A stretch of DNA of 64,000 nucleotides, taken from contig OX638369.1 of NCBI GenBank assembly GCA_951812925.1, positions 61,890,228-61,954,227 on the forward strand, read 5' to 3'. The stretch's first letter is position 1; the number at the start of each line of letters is the position of its first letter. Under the pieces are notes generated by a model that worked only from the letters and a program-made list of their open reading frames with translations, was not told where the DNA came from and made no database searches. A program made the position numbers and the translations under genes. The stretch is from Calliopum simillimum. Its lineage: Eukaryota; Arthropoda; Insecta; Diptera; Lauxaniidae. Below are positions 32,774-45,800 of the stretch, piece by piece.

Positions 32774-33429
32774 ATTTCTAGGTCTTCATACATTTTTTGA
32801 CAACTTTACTGTACTAAGTATTTGCTGCAAGCCGCAACCTTTCGGAGTACTTACGAGTGACTCGCTCTGCATTCGTTTGGAATAGTTGCGAGTCAAATCG
32901 AAATCCCAAAGAATATCAACTACACCTTTCGGCATTCGCTTGGAGTAGTTGCGAGGCAGTCACTTGAACTATGTAGTTTGGGATAAGTTTGGGGATAAAA
33001 CATAAGAATTAGTTTCCTTAACAAACTCGCTTGTACATTTAGCACATTTAGTGTAGTAAGTTGAATACTAGGATTAGTTAAGAGCTAGTTTGGAACCAGA
33101 ACTTTCGTATAAACTAACTCGCACCTTCCTTCAGGGTGAAAATTCTCCGACTGGGCGTATGTATGTAGGTATATAATTATGTTTAGATGTGGCTAAACTT
33201 TTTCTAGAAAACGACTACAGCGAACTTAAAGAAACGTCAGACAATGTTAGATATTAGCGTACAATGAAAAGTGAGCTAAGCTTGGACTTTGGACTTGGAC
33301 TCACCAGGGGGTGTGGTCATATCTCGCAAGCAATGCAAGGAATTTCGAAGAGTGCCACGCCACGAATTCCATCACAAAAAATATCTATGAATAAAAAACA
33401 TCGATTAAAATTATCAGATCAGATTGTAC
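32774..33429. other. Upstream region of copy B
   Basis: It contains a short duplicated phrase (CTTTCGG..TTCG.TTGGA.TAGTTGCGAG near 32840 and 32930) and the candidate first exon. No promoter element is convincing. Confidence 0.35.
33264..33270 (+). CDS. Candidate start micro-exon of copy B (tentative)
   Basis: ATGAAAA followed by the donor GTGAGC at 33271. Splicing to the acceptor at 33601-33602 would give Met-Lys-Thr-Val-Ala-Gly, in phase 1 as the next exon needs. A 332-nt intron is plausible. There is no matching sequence upstream of copy A, so this may be chance. Confidence 0.3.
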
Positions 33430-33602
33430 CTTAGGCCATACAATCACAGCCTCTAATTTTATAAAACTGAAATTGTTATCATTTTTGTTTCACTGTCATT
33501 TCGTTTATAAACTCTCAGTAAAGAATTCAATTCGATAAGATTTTATATCCAAATTTTGTGTTTCTTGGGAGAGTGCTTTTTCAACAAAATATATTTTGGC
33601 AG
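33430..33602 (+). promoter_or_regulatory. Conserved upstream block of copy B
   Basis: Aligns with 3700-3875 from CCATACAATCACAG to the acceptor TTGGCAG, with scattered indels. The left edge at about 33430 marks where the paralogous duplication becomes recognisable. Role unproven. Confidence 0.4.
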
Positions 33603-33836
33603 CTGTTGCAGGCAACAACAAACATGAAGCGTTTGAGGTTCCAGCTGATTTTGAAACAGCCATTGCATCTGCTGGCTTTGGAGTCTTCAACATTATGCTG
33701 CTTCTTGTTTCGCTGTCTGGATTTTGTGCAGTAATGATCGAAACAACAACGGTATCTTATATAATGTCCAGTGCTGAATGTGACCTTAAATTAACTTTAT
33801 TAGATAAAGGTATTTTGAACGGAATTACCTATGCAG
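33603..33836 (+). CDS. Copy B, first recognised exon (helices 1-2)
   Basis: Encodes HEAFEVPADFETAIASAG, helix 1 (FNIMLLLVSLSGFCAVMIET) and LDKGILNGITYAG. Phase 1 in and out; donor GTAGTT is weaker than usual. It partners 3876-4109. Confidence 0.85.
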
Positions 33837-36800
33837 GTAGTTAAACAAAATACGTACGTACAAAATGTAATTTTTTTCAAGTAAAAAAAGTATTCACAGG
33901 TATGATAACATCTGCTATCCTCTGGGGTTACATCGCTGATACTATGGGACGTAAAAAGATTCTAGTGCTGTGTTATTTTTCTGATTGTATTTGCGTATTC
34001 GGTTCTGCGTTTAGTCAAAATGTCATACATCTAATGATTTTTAAATACTTTGGTGGTTTTATGTAAGATAAAACCAGGGCTGCACCGAGAGAGTGAGGTC
34101 CAGCATTTAGTTAACATTGAAATAAGATCATCTTCGTTTTGGCCACCAAAAATACGGGTTTTTTCATCTTCAGGTCTCACTAACTCTCGTTACGGCCTTG
34201 GATGAAACGAAATCATAATTTTCGGTAATTAGATTTTTTATTCTACGCTTCAGCATTTGTGGCCCATTTGCGGTGTTGATGTCATACTTGTCAGAATTGC
34301 ATGGGAAGTTGTATCGAGCTCGAATTCTAATGTTGTCTGGACTAATGTTTTCATTCGGAAATTTATTTCTTCCACTAATGGCGATTACTATTTTACCACA
34401 AGATTGGGACTTTCATGTGCTTGGACTAACATGTGAGCAATATAATTTTTTATATGGACTTTCATACAAATGTACTTCTTACATACTCCACCCCAAAACT
34501 TTTTCATTAATCTGTTAATTTCACCTATTTTCACTAATTATTTGTAATGTTGTTGCCTTATCTGTCATGGTCCAAGTTCCATAAGATCTATTTATAGTTA
34601 CATGAATGATCCATAGCCATTTTGACTGAAGACTTCTCCATAGGTTTTGAAACAAGATCTTTCTAATAGTTTTGTCAAGATACATCAATCTGCTTCAGAT
34701 ATCTTGAATCATATTTTTGAGGGGCCTTACATTGACAATTTATCCACAAGTAAACCTTGCCCGACCCCTACGGGTAAGGGATCAAAATATGCCCGAGGAA
34801 AGCATGCCTGTCATAAAAGGCGACTAAAAGCGGGTGACCAGCAAAGGTGTGGAAGGGCGTAGCGTTGGACAGCGTTGCGCCTCGAAAGAAAAACCCACAA
34901 GGCCCGTAACTGGCACTGACAAGGCGAGTCGATCCCGCCTTAAAATAAGCATCTTCTCGAAGTCGAAATCCTGAAGCGTCTGACCCAAAGTGGCTCCCAG
35001 GTCAGCGTCTGTTCCAGATTGGGCGCCTTAAATTTAAAGTGAATTTGGCCACTTTAGTTGCAGCGCTTGCTGGATCCAGCCTTAAGCTTATAACTTACTG
35101 CATGGGGCGTTGCAAAGAAGATTATACTAAGGAAGCATGGATCGAAAAACGATGGAAAACAACTCTCCAAGTGGTACCCACCAGAGTTTGGTTAATCCAC
35201 CTGCCTCGGCAACATGCACATCGGATTTGAAGGTGCAAGAAACATGCATAGTTAGGAATGATTCTCCTATAACTGGAACCAATATGGTTCGTCAAAATTT
35301 TTAAATCCTTTCGATCAAAACTCGAACACGCATCGGCTCTTGGAATGTCCGAACTCTTAATGAACCAGGCAAAATACACCAAGCCGTAAGAGAACCCCAC
35401 AAATTTATTGGCCTCCTAGGGGTTAAAGGAGAATACATACATTCTAACCTTGCTCGGATCGATACTAATACAGTGTACAATTTTCAGCGAAATCGGTCGG
35501 GCATACACCTTCCATCCAGTTTCATTAACATACGTTAGGGTGGACATTAAATTTTTTCAGTTGAATTTTGATAATTGGTAGTCGTCAAATGGCTCCATTT
35601 TTTTCTGGATGTTGAGCTCTGATATCACTTTCGCTTGTATTTTGAAAATACGATTACCGCCAAATGAATAAAGCTAGATGCATGAAATTTGGTACAGATA
35701 ACAAAATAGTTGCTAGGCTGTCTGGCATTAAAAATGGGCATGATCAATTGATCTTAACGCCTACTACCCATGCAATGTTTTAAAAAGCCTATACGGAAAG
35801 TAGGCGTGAACATTATCCGATTTTTAATCCCAGCCAGACCACGATCAAATTTAATGCATCAACGGGCAGACGGACACGTTTACCAAAAGGTCAGTTAGGG
35901 GTCAACACAGTGACACCAGGAAAGTAATTCCAGATATACATTTTGTTTAAAATGTATCTTTTTTGGCAAAAAATAACCACTTTTTAAAATAATTAATAAA
36001 ACACAAGGTTCTTGCCATATTTAACTGAAACAAAGCCACGCAATTTGGAAAAATAAACTTTTGGAATAAGTGCGCAAACCTTTAGCTGAAGTTCAGTACA
36101 AATAACAAGGCAAAGAGAATTGTATTCAAATGTCAAGCAATTCTTCGCAGCGGGTTATTGCAACAAAATTATAACACACTTGAGAAGGGACGTCGTTGAT
36201 TAGTACACACTTTATGTGGTTTATATTTTAGGTATTGAACGAAGTTTTTGAAACTCAGTCCGAGTCCAAAGTTCTTGGCTTTTTACCTTTTTACTTAAAT
36301 TGAGCTGAAAATTAGTAGGCACGGTGTGCCTTAACCCGTTCTAAATCGGACGTCGTAGCACATCAAATTTTTTTCCAGATTCTGTTTACTTATCGTTCAA
36401 ATGATGTATAAAAAAATTTTCACTCGTGACTCCTCGACTAAATTTTGAGATAATCGCTTTTTCAATTGAGGCATTTTCCCATACAAAAAGAAAAAAAAAA
36501 ATTTTTTAACTACATTAAACAAAAATTAAAATAATAACAATCAATGTGTTTTGCGATGCTTAACGCGAATCGAACCTCAGAATTGCTCTATCGTGTATAG
36601 TTTATGAGATATTGTAACCTAAAGACCAAAAAAAGTCGTTTTTTGCCATTTTTTGAAACTATATAACTATGTAACATATCATTTATTCGTCAAATGTGGC
36701 TTAAATACTTGAAAGCCATAATCTTTTCCTTTAAAACCTAATTTAAATTGTATTAATATCTTCATGCTTCTAAGAGATATCGTAGACCGAAATATTGTCT

Positions 36801-39800
36801 AAACGGGTTTTTTACACTTTTGTGTCTTTTAAGGTTAGGATATCTTTGAAGAAAAAAAAGATATCAACATAATTTAAATTAGGTTTTAAAGGCAAAGATT
36901 AGGACTTTAAAGTTGCTTACCAGATTAAACGATATTAAAATTTCTTTTACATTTTAAACATGTTCAACAAACCGACTACTTCTAAATTCAGCCGTTTGAC
37001 ACCCCTAGTGTTGTTACGTGTATGGCATACGTCTGAATTTTGAAATGGTCGGTTCGTTGAACATGTTTAAAATGTGAAAGAAATTTTAATTTCAGTTAAT
37101 CTGGTAAGCAACTTTGAAGTCCTAATCTTTGCCTTTAAAACCTAATTTAACATATGTTGATATCTTTTTTTTCCTCAAAGATATCCTAACCTAAAAAGAC
37201 ACAAAAGTGCAAAAAACCCGTTTTGACAATATTTCGGTCTACGATATCTCTTAGAAGCATGAAGATATTAATACAATTTAAATTAGGTTTTAAAGGAAAA
37301 GATTAGGGCTTTCAAGTATTTAAGCCACATTTGACGAATAAATGATATGTTACATAGTTATATAGCTTCAAAAAATGGCAAAAAACGACTTTTTTTGGTC
37401 TTTAGGTTACAATATCTCATAAACTATACACGATAGAGCAATTCTGAGGTTGGATTCGCGTTAAGCATTGCAAAACACATCGATTGTTATTATTTTAATT
37501 TTTGTTTAATGTAGTTAAAAAAATTTTTTTTTTCTTTTTGTATGGGAAAATGCCCCAATTGGAAAAGCGATTATCTCAAAATTTAGTCGAGGAGTCACGA
37601 GTGAAAATTTTTTTATACATAATTTGAACGATAAGTAAACAGAATCTGGAAAAAAATTTGATGTGCTACGACGTCCGATTTAGAACCGGTTAAGGCACAC
37701 CGTGTAGGGGTGTTACATTTGGCCTGGCCAAACGTTAAATACCCTACACTGCAGTATGTTAAAAATTTTGCTGTACGGCAGGTGCCACGACCTATTTGCC
37801 GAATCCACATAGGTTTTGCTCAGATCTTGCACTTATTGTCCTCAGTGTCTGAGTAAAATTTGGTTAAATTACCTCAAAAAACGTTTTCAGCATTGCATTT
37901 GCTTATATGGGAGGTGCCACTCCCTCTTGTCCGATTTCATCTAGTTTTGCTTAGAACTTTCACTTGTAGTTCTTAATATCTGAGTAAAATTTAGTTGGAT
38001 TATTTCGAAAACACTATCTCAAATAACGCTTTCGGAATAGCATTTCGAACGTTTTGCTTATATGGGTGGTGCCACGTCCTCTAGTCCGAATTCGCCTAGT
38101 TATTTCTCAGAGCTAGTAAGTATGTGTATTTTTATTGCGTTTTCGCAAATAATGCTCTTAATATTGCGTTTTGAACATATTCTTTGTACGGGCGGTAGGC
38201 GTGTCCGTTGACCGATTTCGCTCATTTCCAATCCCTTGAGCTGACTTCGACGACGGAGGCAGAGCACTAAATTTCATTGAATTTTTAAAACTTTTGGCCT
38301 TATAGTACTAACGGGTGACTCAATAGGAGCTTCCTACTTTATTTTCTAAATAAAATACATAAAAATAAATTAAATGCTGGAAATCTTTATTTAGAATGAT
38401 AGTTGGGTTCCTAAAACTCAATGTTTAAAAATTATTTCGTTCAAATGTTGCCCACGACTAGCTCTTAAATAGTTCATTCTGTGGGTCTAATTTTCGACAA
38501 CTCTTTCGAGCATATCGGTCGGTATTCCTTAAATAACACGAGTTATGTTGGTTCCGAAAGCGTCAATAGTTTTGGGGTTGACGACATAAACAAGTGATTT
38601 AACATGTCGCCAAAGAAAGTAATTTAATGGCATCAGATCACATGATCTTGGTGGCCAATTAAAAGGAGCATTTCTTGAGATGATGTTTTCATCGAACGTT
38701 TCCCTCAATAAAGTGATTGTTTCTCCAGCTGTATGACATGTTGCGCCATCCTGTTGAAACCAGATGTCGGCTACAATAATATCCAGATTTTTTGGCAACA
38801 AAAATTCATTGATCCTTGCTCTGTAGCGAGCATCATTGATCGTTGCACGGGCTACATCCGCATTTTTGAAAATATACAGTCCAATGATGCCTCTTGCCCA
38901 TAATCCACACCTAACAGTGCATTTATCGGGATACATTGGATCTCTTGGAATGCTTCTGGTTGTTCATCGGCCCAAATATGGCAACTTTGCTTGTTAACGT
39001 AGCCGTTCAATCAAAAATAAGCTTCGTACACCATGATCAGCCGGCTTCAATTCGCCTGAGATCGGCGACGAATGGATTGTTCACGGTTTTCACGAACACT
39101 CTCTGCTACTGCAGCAATATTCTCTAAATTAAGGGCTCTATGCACTCCGGTTGAATGATGAATGTCCAAATGATGTTGAAGAACTCTATAACATTCTCTA
39201 ACTGATGACTGATTTTGGTAGTAAGTTTCACCATTTAATAAACGTTGTTCAGGAGTAAAAGTCTATTCATGATTAAGTCGTATTGAATACTGAACACAAA
39301 CGTCATATGGACAAGCCATTTGACCCATAACAGCAGTCAAAACAACCTAGTTGGAAAAGGGACCTCGTATTGGATCACCCTTTACATATGTACCAATGTG
39401 TCAATGATATTTTATATAATTTTGTTTAGAAGCTGTAAATGACGAGAAAAAATTGTTCAAATAAGAGGAGAGATTTTTCAAAAGGGCGAATTTTCACTTT
39501 CGACCTCGAGCAAACCTAAGAATGCTATCGCCATTATCTTTCTAAAATACATCCTCTAGTTCAAAATCCATCGCAAAAAAGGCATTTTTACAAGAGAAAA
39601 TCGTCATCAAAAATCGCATTTCGGAACAAAAGGGCTTGTTTCCATATACATTTTTACAGTTTGGTACAAAAATTCGTATTTCGAAGAGTCACCAAAAAAC
39701 CTGTAATGTTGTTTATATGCCCCAGACTTATGTGTTAGAATAAAAATGTTAAAAGGAATAGAATCTTTGGTCAAATCACTATAACACTGGAGACATTAAA

Positions 39801-42800
39801 AAAAAAAATAAGTAACTATACAGTCCCTAAAATTTTTTCTCATTACTGAAAATTTGTTTAACATGGAAATACGCCCTTTTGAATAAAAACTGCTCACATA
39901 AGATCAGTTGTCGTACTTGACAAATTACTAGTGTTGTTTAGCTTTGATTTTATTCAACTATCTCTCTTAATTTTCTCTAATCCTACAAGTTCATTCTTGG
40001 CAAATATATTTGGCTATAAGTTCCATTCCAAGTTTCATCAGTGGTGTTGCCCTTATTCCTTTTCCCGAAAGTCCAAAGTTCTTAATGTCTCAAGGAAGAA
40101 ATCAAGAAGCTTTACTAATTTTCCAGTCAATTTATAAAATAAATAAACGTCAACCAAGAGAAACATATCCAGTAAGTAAAGTATTACACAGGGCAACAAT
40201 TATTTTCCGGCTTAGCGTTTCGGGGTCGATTTTGATTAATCATGACCTACTGAATACAAAAGTAATATGAGAATTCCCGATTTGACTCTAGTTCTCAAGA
40301 TATCCTTGCAAAAATAGCAGTTTTGAGGCATATTTGAAGTTATATCGCACCTACAGTAAACATCGTATTTAATTTTTGCTGATAGTATGGGAAAGCCATT
40401 ATGAAACCTTAACTTTTAACTTTTCCAATTAGATCTTTTGTTTCCGAGTTATCATCCATTGCATTAAAGGTATTTCAATTCCATACAATAGATTCAAGAT
40501 CAAAAGTTTTTTTGTCTTTGTAGGAAGTTGAATTCCTATTATTGGGTGTACAACTTTGCTTCCGCCGTTTTTTTTTCCAAAATTAAAAGGTTTATTGCGA
40601 AAAAGTGCTTACAGATGTATTATTCAAAGTATTGTCCGTCGCTAGCGACAACTTTCTCCCATCTTTCCGGCAATTTTCGGATCCCGGCTCGAAAAAAGGA
40701 GTCCTCTTTTGACGCTATCCATGAAGCAATCCATTTTTCCAATTCTTCGAAGGATTGAAAATGTTGATCTGCCAGGCCGTGTGCCATCGAACGGAATAGG
40801 TGGAAGTCAGAAGGGGCGACATCTGGGGAATACGGCGGGTGGGGCAAGACTTCCCATTTCAGCGTTTCCAGGTACTTTTTGACCACTTTTGCGACGTGAG
40901 GCCGAGGTTTCAACTCGTACGGCACCCAGTTTCCTTCTTTCTGAATCATGCCCAGGGCCTTGAGACGTTTTGAAATGGCTTGCTGACTCACTCCCAACGA
41001 TTCGGCAAGCTCTTCTTGGGTTTGGCACGAATCTTCATCAAGCAATGCTTCTAGTTGTTCATCTTTGAAGGTTTTTTGTCTTCCACCACCATGTTTTTCT
41101 TCGACATCGAAATCACCATTTTTAAAACGTTGAAACCACTCCCGACACGTTCTTTCACTCAGAGCAGCATCACCGTAAGTTTCTGAGAGCATTCGATGCG
41201 CTTCAGCTGCATTTTTTTTCGAATTGTAACAGAAAAGTAAAACTTCCCGCAAATGGCGAGAATTGGGCACATGAACGGACATTTTCGAGCGTGAATAATA
41301 CAAAAACAAGAACAACTGTCACTGAAACGGCGATGTCAATTCGTTAGGCACTGTCCACACTCACTTTAAAGGCATTATCATCTATGTATTTCAACCAGCC
41401 TCAGCCGGTACAGCCACCTATCGGAAAACGGCGGAAGCAAAGTTGTACACCCAATAATTAGATGATAATTCGGATAGTATGGATCTAATTGAAAAAATTT
41501 AAAGAGAAAATTTAATGGAAAAGGATATAGATATTTCATGCCATTAACACAAATTTATTGCGCAGTTTCCTGTGTTATATAACTTCAATTAGAGCTCGCA
41601 TACTATAGATAGCCGCGACCATCGATTGTGAACGATAGTTTGGCCGCTAACTACCGATTGTTATCAATAGTATGCATTTCAGAGCAAATTTCACTTATTT
41701 CGACACAACATGAAAATTATATAAGAAAAGCATATGTTATGGGCAGTAGCCAATGTCCATATTTTAAACTTCACCCACAGGATAAAAACTTTGCGCTCTT
41801 TCGCTTCACTTTAACATTAGTAAACAATGTTGCCAAGTTGTCAAAATCAAACGCATTTGAAGAAATGACAATAATACTGAAACAGTTGTGTTATTCGGTA
41901 TAATCCAAAGTACGAAAACAATTCCAGGATGAAAATAAAATAAACAATTCTAGGATGAAAAATTAGTATAAATAATTACTATCGATAGTCTGTGATAAAC
42001 CATCGATAGTTTGCGCTTAAAAAAACAGCAATTTGTGCAGCTTTAAGCAAGGACATCTGGAGAACTAGTGTTAACTCAGACAAACAAATAATTCCCTGTG
42101 GTTTAAATGACCTTAGTGAATCTGGATTAACCTAAAAAATTATGGCCGCCAAAAAAATAGTTCTTTGTTGCCCTGTGATATTTTTATTTAAAATGTTTTA
42201 GTTATTAATCTTAATAATTTTGCAGCATAAAGTTTTGCTTGAGGAAGTACCTGAAAAATCAAAAGACAAAGATTTAAAGTCAACTCGAAGTAGAGCATTT
42301 AAAGAAGGTGTGGCACAAATGTTGCCACTTTTAATGAAGCCCTATTTGAAGCTCTCTCTTTTGGTGTATCTGATAAACTTTAGCATACTACTGGGGTAAT
42401 TGAGAATACATACACACAATAATTTAAAATACTTACATAACTCATAGCAATATGTTGTATTGCACAGACCTTATCTTCTAAAAATCAAAACCATCTAATT
42501 GCATTTTTTCAAAATATACATCTGTATGTATGCAATTTTGATAAAACCCCAGCAAATCAAATGTTCCGAATTCGTAACGAATTCGATACGAAAACTCGGC
42601 AAATCTTTCCGATTTCGGTATCGAAATCGTTACAAATTTTGAATGAGAGAGTTGTCACGAATTCGTTACGAAATTTCTGAACGAAATTTCCAAAGATAGT
42701 AAAATAATAAAGATAGACAGGTCGTTAATCGTTATGAAGTGGAAGGTGCATCAGACACAAATAAATGTTGCTGAAAGAATAATCTGCGATGTTGCTAAAA

Positions 42801-45800
42801 AAAACAGATGTTTCTCATTAGTTTTTGGTAAAATGTGTTTAATATACACTATATTGCAATATTAATCAAAAATATATGCAAGTATACTATTTTGAATTTT
42901 CAGAAAATTAAATTTGAAGAAAATTTACATTTTGGTGGACAAGCGCCCTCAGTTCACTTTGTTTGGGTAATTTTCGCAATTTGCTTCTTCATATTTATGT
43001 GTTATAAACACAGCTGCCACCGCTCAAACGTTCTAAGCACCTCCGAACTTTTTTTTTTTTATTTCTGACAGTTATCTTCGTTTAATATCAAGCAACATTT
43101 TATCAGTTCATGCTGTTTCTACGGAAGTCAGTAACGAGCTGCACATCTTGTAGGAATATATAATGGGGGTTATCGTGAATCAAGATTCCCGGGGAATTTT
43201 CTCAGACTGCAGTGCATTCTCTATTACAGCTTAAGAAAATTCCCCGGGAATCTTGATTCACGATAACCCCCAATATCTTTGAAATTTCTCTACAAATTCG
43301 TAAATTGGGTTTTTTTTTTTTTTTATTTAATTTATTGTATATTTTTATATATAGGGTAAGGGATAGGATTTACCGTTATTCATGTTCAAACTTAGCGCTA
43401 ATACCTAAAGCTTATAATAGGGCGATTTTAGCGTTCGGCGAAGTCCCATGTTTCTATAAAGTTGATTTTTCTAAAAAAAAGATCAGTGATAATTTTTTTC
43501 TAGTGAGTATATTTCATTATTTCACTTTAAAGACATCGCGTTTGTAAATAAAAGGTTAATTATATGAAGTCAGTGAATACCATTTATAATTTATTAGCAC
43601 AAATAAGTTCATTAACCAAAAGGGTTTTTGATAAAAAAACCATTTATTTTACCAACACGTAGTGTGGGTAATATGGACCACCAAAGAAAAAAGCCTCAAA
43701 AACAAATGTTTTTATCATCATTTTCAGATGGGGAATCTAGTTGCAGTTTTCATGACGAGTCTGATGGTCATTATATGTAATTCGTTAACTACAAGGGGAA
43801 AAAATAATAAAAAATGCATATAATGTAATACCCTTTACTCAGAAGATCGACGTGGCGAATTTTGGGTTGAATGTGTAATCTTACTTTCTTGGAGTCATGA
43901 AAAATGTGCCGGATGTGGAAGTGACATTTTTATATGCAACTTCTGTACCAAATAAACATGTGGGGCAATATGGACTATATAGTCCATATAACACTACACT
44001 TTTTTTCATCTTCATTTGGAGTATTTTCAGTTTTTTAATTTTTTTTCTTTATCCTGATGAGATATTTATCTAAAAGTGAATCAAAATAAAGGCAAATTGT
44101 TTCCTTTACTGAATGACATAAAATTAATTGTTTTGTTTCATGTATTTTGGGTTTTATGTAAAAAAGAAAGATGGGTGGTCCATATTTCCCTCCCTTACCA
44201 TATCGATACGTCCAACGTAAAAGTTGGTAACTCGAAAATCGTAGTTTTTACACGGAAAAAACTAAACAGTAAAAATTCATTGAAAATCCCAGTATTTTTT
44301 ACTGATTTTTTCAGTAACTGTGCGCCCGTAAAGTAAAACCGTATTTTTTACTGATTACATACAGTAAATAAAAAAAAAAAATAAAAATATAAATAATAAA
44401 AAAAAATTATGTTGATGGTGTCGAACTTAAGTCCTTTGTATTTCTAGGCGACACTCTATCTACTGAGCTACTGTAGCACTTTTATTTCTATAGCTTATTG
44501 CTTAATTTAAATTATTTTTAAAAAAAAATTTTTACAATCTCAACCAGTAATAATTGAAATGTATTCTAAGCATATATTACAGAGCTCGCTTGTATTTTTT
44601 CATGCGACAAGTTTTTACTTCTCTATTTAATAGTTTTCACTGTTTATCTCTGTACTTTTTGAAGATTAAACCGTATATTTTACTTTCTTGCCATTACTTT
44701 TTCATGAGAATTCAGGAAAGTAATTGAATTACTGAAACAAACCGTAATTTTTCGTGAGATTATTATCACTTTGTGCTATTTGAAAACCAATTTTTCCAGA
44801 TCATTTTTTTGAGTGTAGTTATGAGCATTTTTGTATTTTAACTTTTTTTTTTTGTATGGAAACCTATATAAAACTAGCGGTCCCGGCAAACGTTGTTCTG
44901 CTCTTTCTCAATAGGTGGCGCGATGAGTTCGATTTGAACGAAAGCTGCTATAGGTGCAGGGATTTATCATTTAAACTAATTTTTTCCTATAGCGTGCGCA
45001 ACAACCTCATGAGCGATCTCTGCAATTTTTTGCAAGGCTAATGGTTGACAGTATTTATATTTATGTACCAAGTTTTATAGCAAAAGCTGCTATTCCTACA
45101 GAGATATAGCATTTAATGTCATTTTTTTGTATGACAGATGCAACACCCCCTTGCTCAATCCACTCCACTTTTTTCACGTTGATTGGCAGTAAAAACATGT
45201 ATCCACGTACCAAGTTTTATGACAAAATCTGCAATACCTGCAGAGATATTGCATTTTTAATGTTTTTTTGTATGGGGACTACAGCTTCCCCTCACCTGAT
45301 CCCCCTTTAGTATAGCTATAAACCACCTGCAGTACAAAACAAATACATAGTGCGAAAATGGTAACGATCGGTTCAGCGGTTTCAAAGTTATAAGACGACA
45401 AACAAACGCACACTACATTTTTTTATATATATATATATATATATAAAAATGTAGTGTGAATTAAGGGTGTGACTTTAAAAATAGCTCCCAGGCCTTCAAA
45501 TTTCAAGCTTGAGGTAACAAAATTTGACAAAATAGTGCCCAAATGAAAACGAAATAAAGCCCAAATTTTTGGGCGTTATTTCCAAAAGGACTGTCGCCCA
45601 AATTCATATGAAAATAATTTGTCATTATTTCCTAACGCCCATATCTCTTATGCAAAATTTTGCCTTAGAAGATGAGGTCTATTTCCTTGTAGATGATCAC
45701 ATATGATTTTCTGGTACGAACAAAAATTGTCCAAATTTAAACTTAGTATAAATGTAAAATATTTTATAACAATGATCTTGGTGTGGTTTTAATCGGTTTA

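Larger units (their letters stand above)
40187..42177. mobile_element. CACAGGGCAACAA-ended element in intron 5 of copy B
   Basis: 13-bp inverted ends CACAGGGCAACAA at 40187 and TTGTTGCCCTGTG to 42177. Copy A has only a 59-nt intron here and serves as the empty site. The element, without the nested mariner, is about 1.1 kb and has no coding sequence that I recognise. CAC-type ends recall CMC-type transposons, but this is only a hint. Confidence 0.7.
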
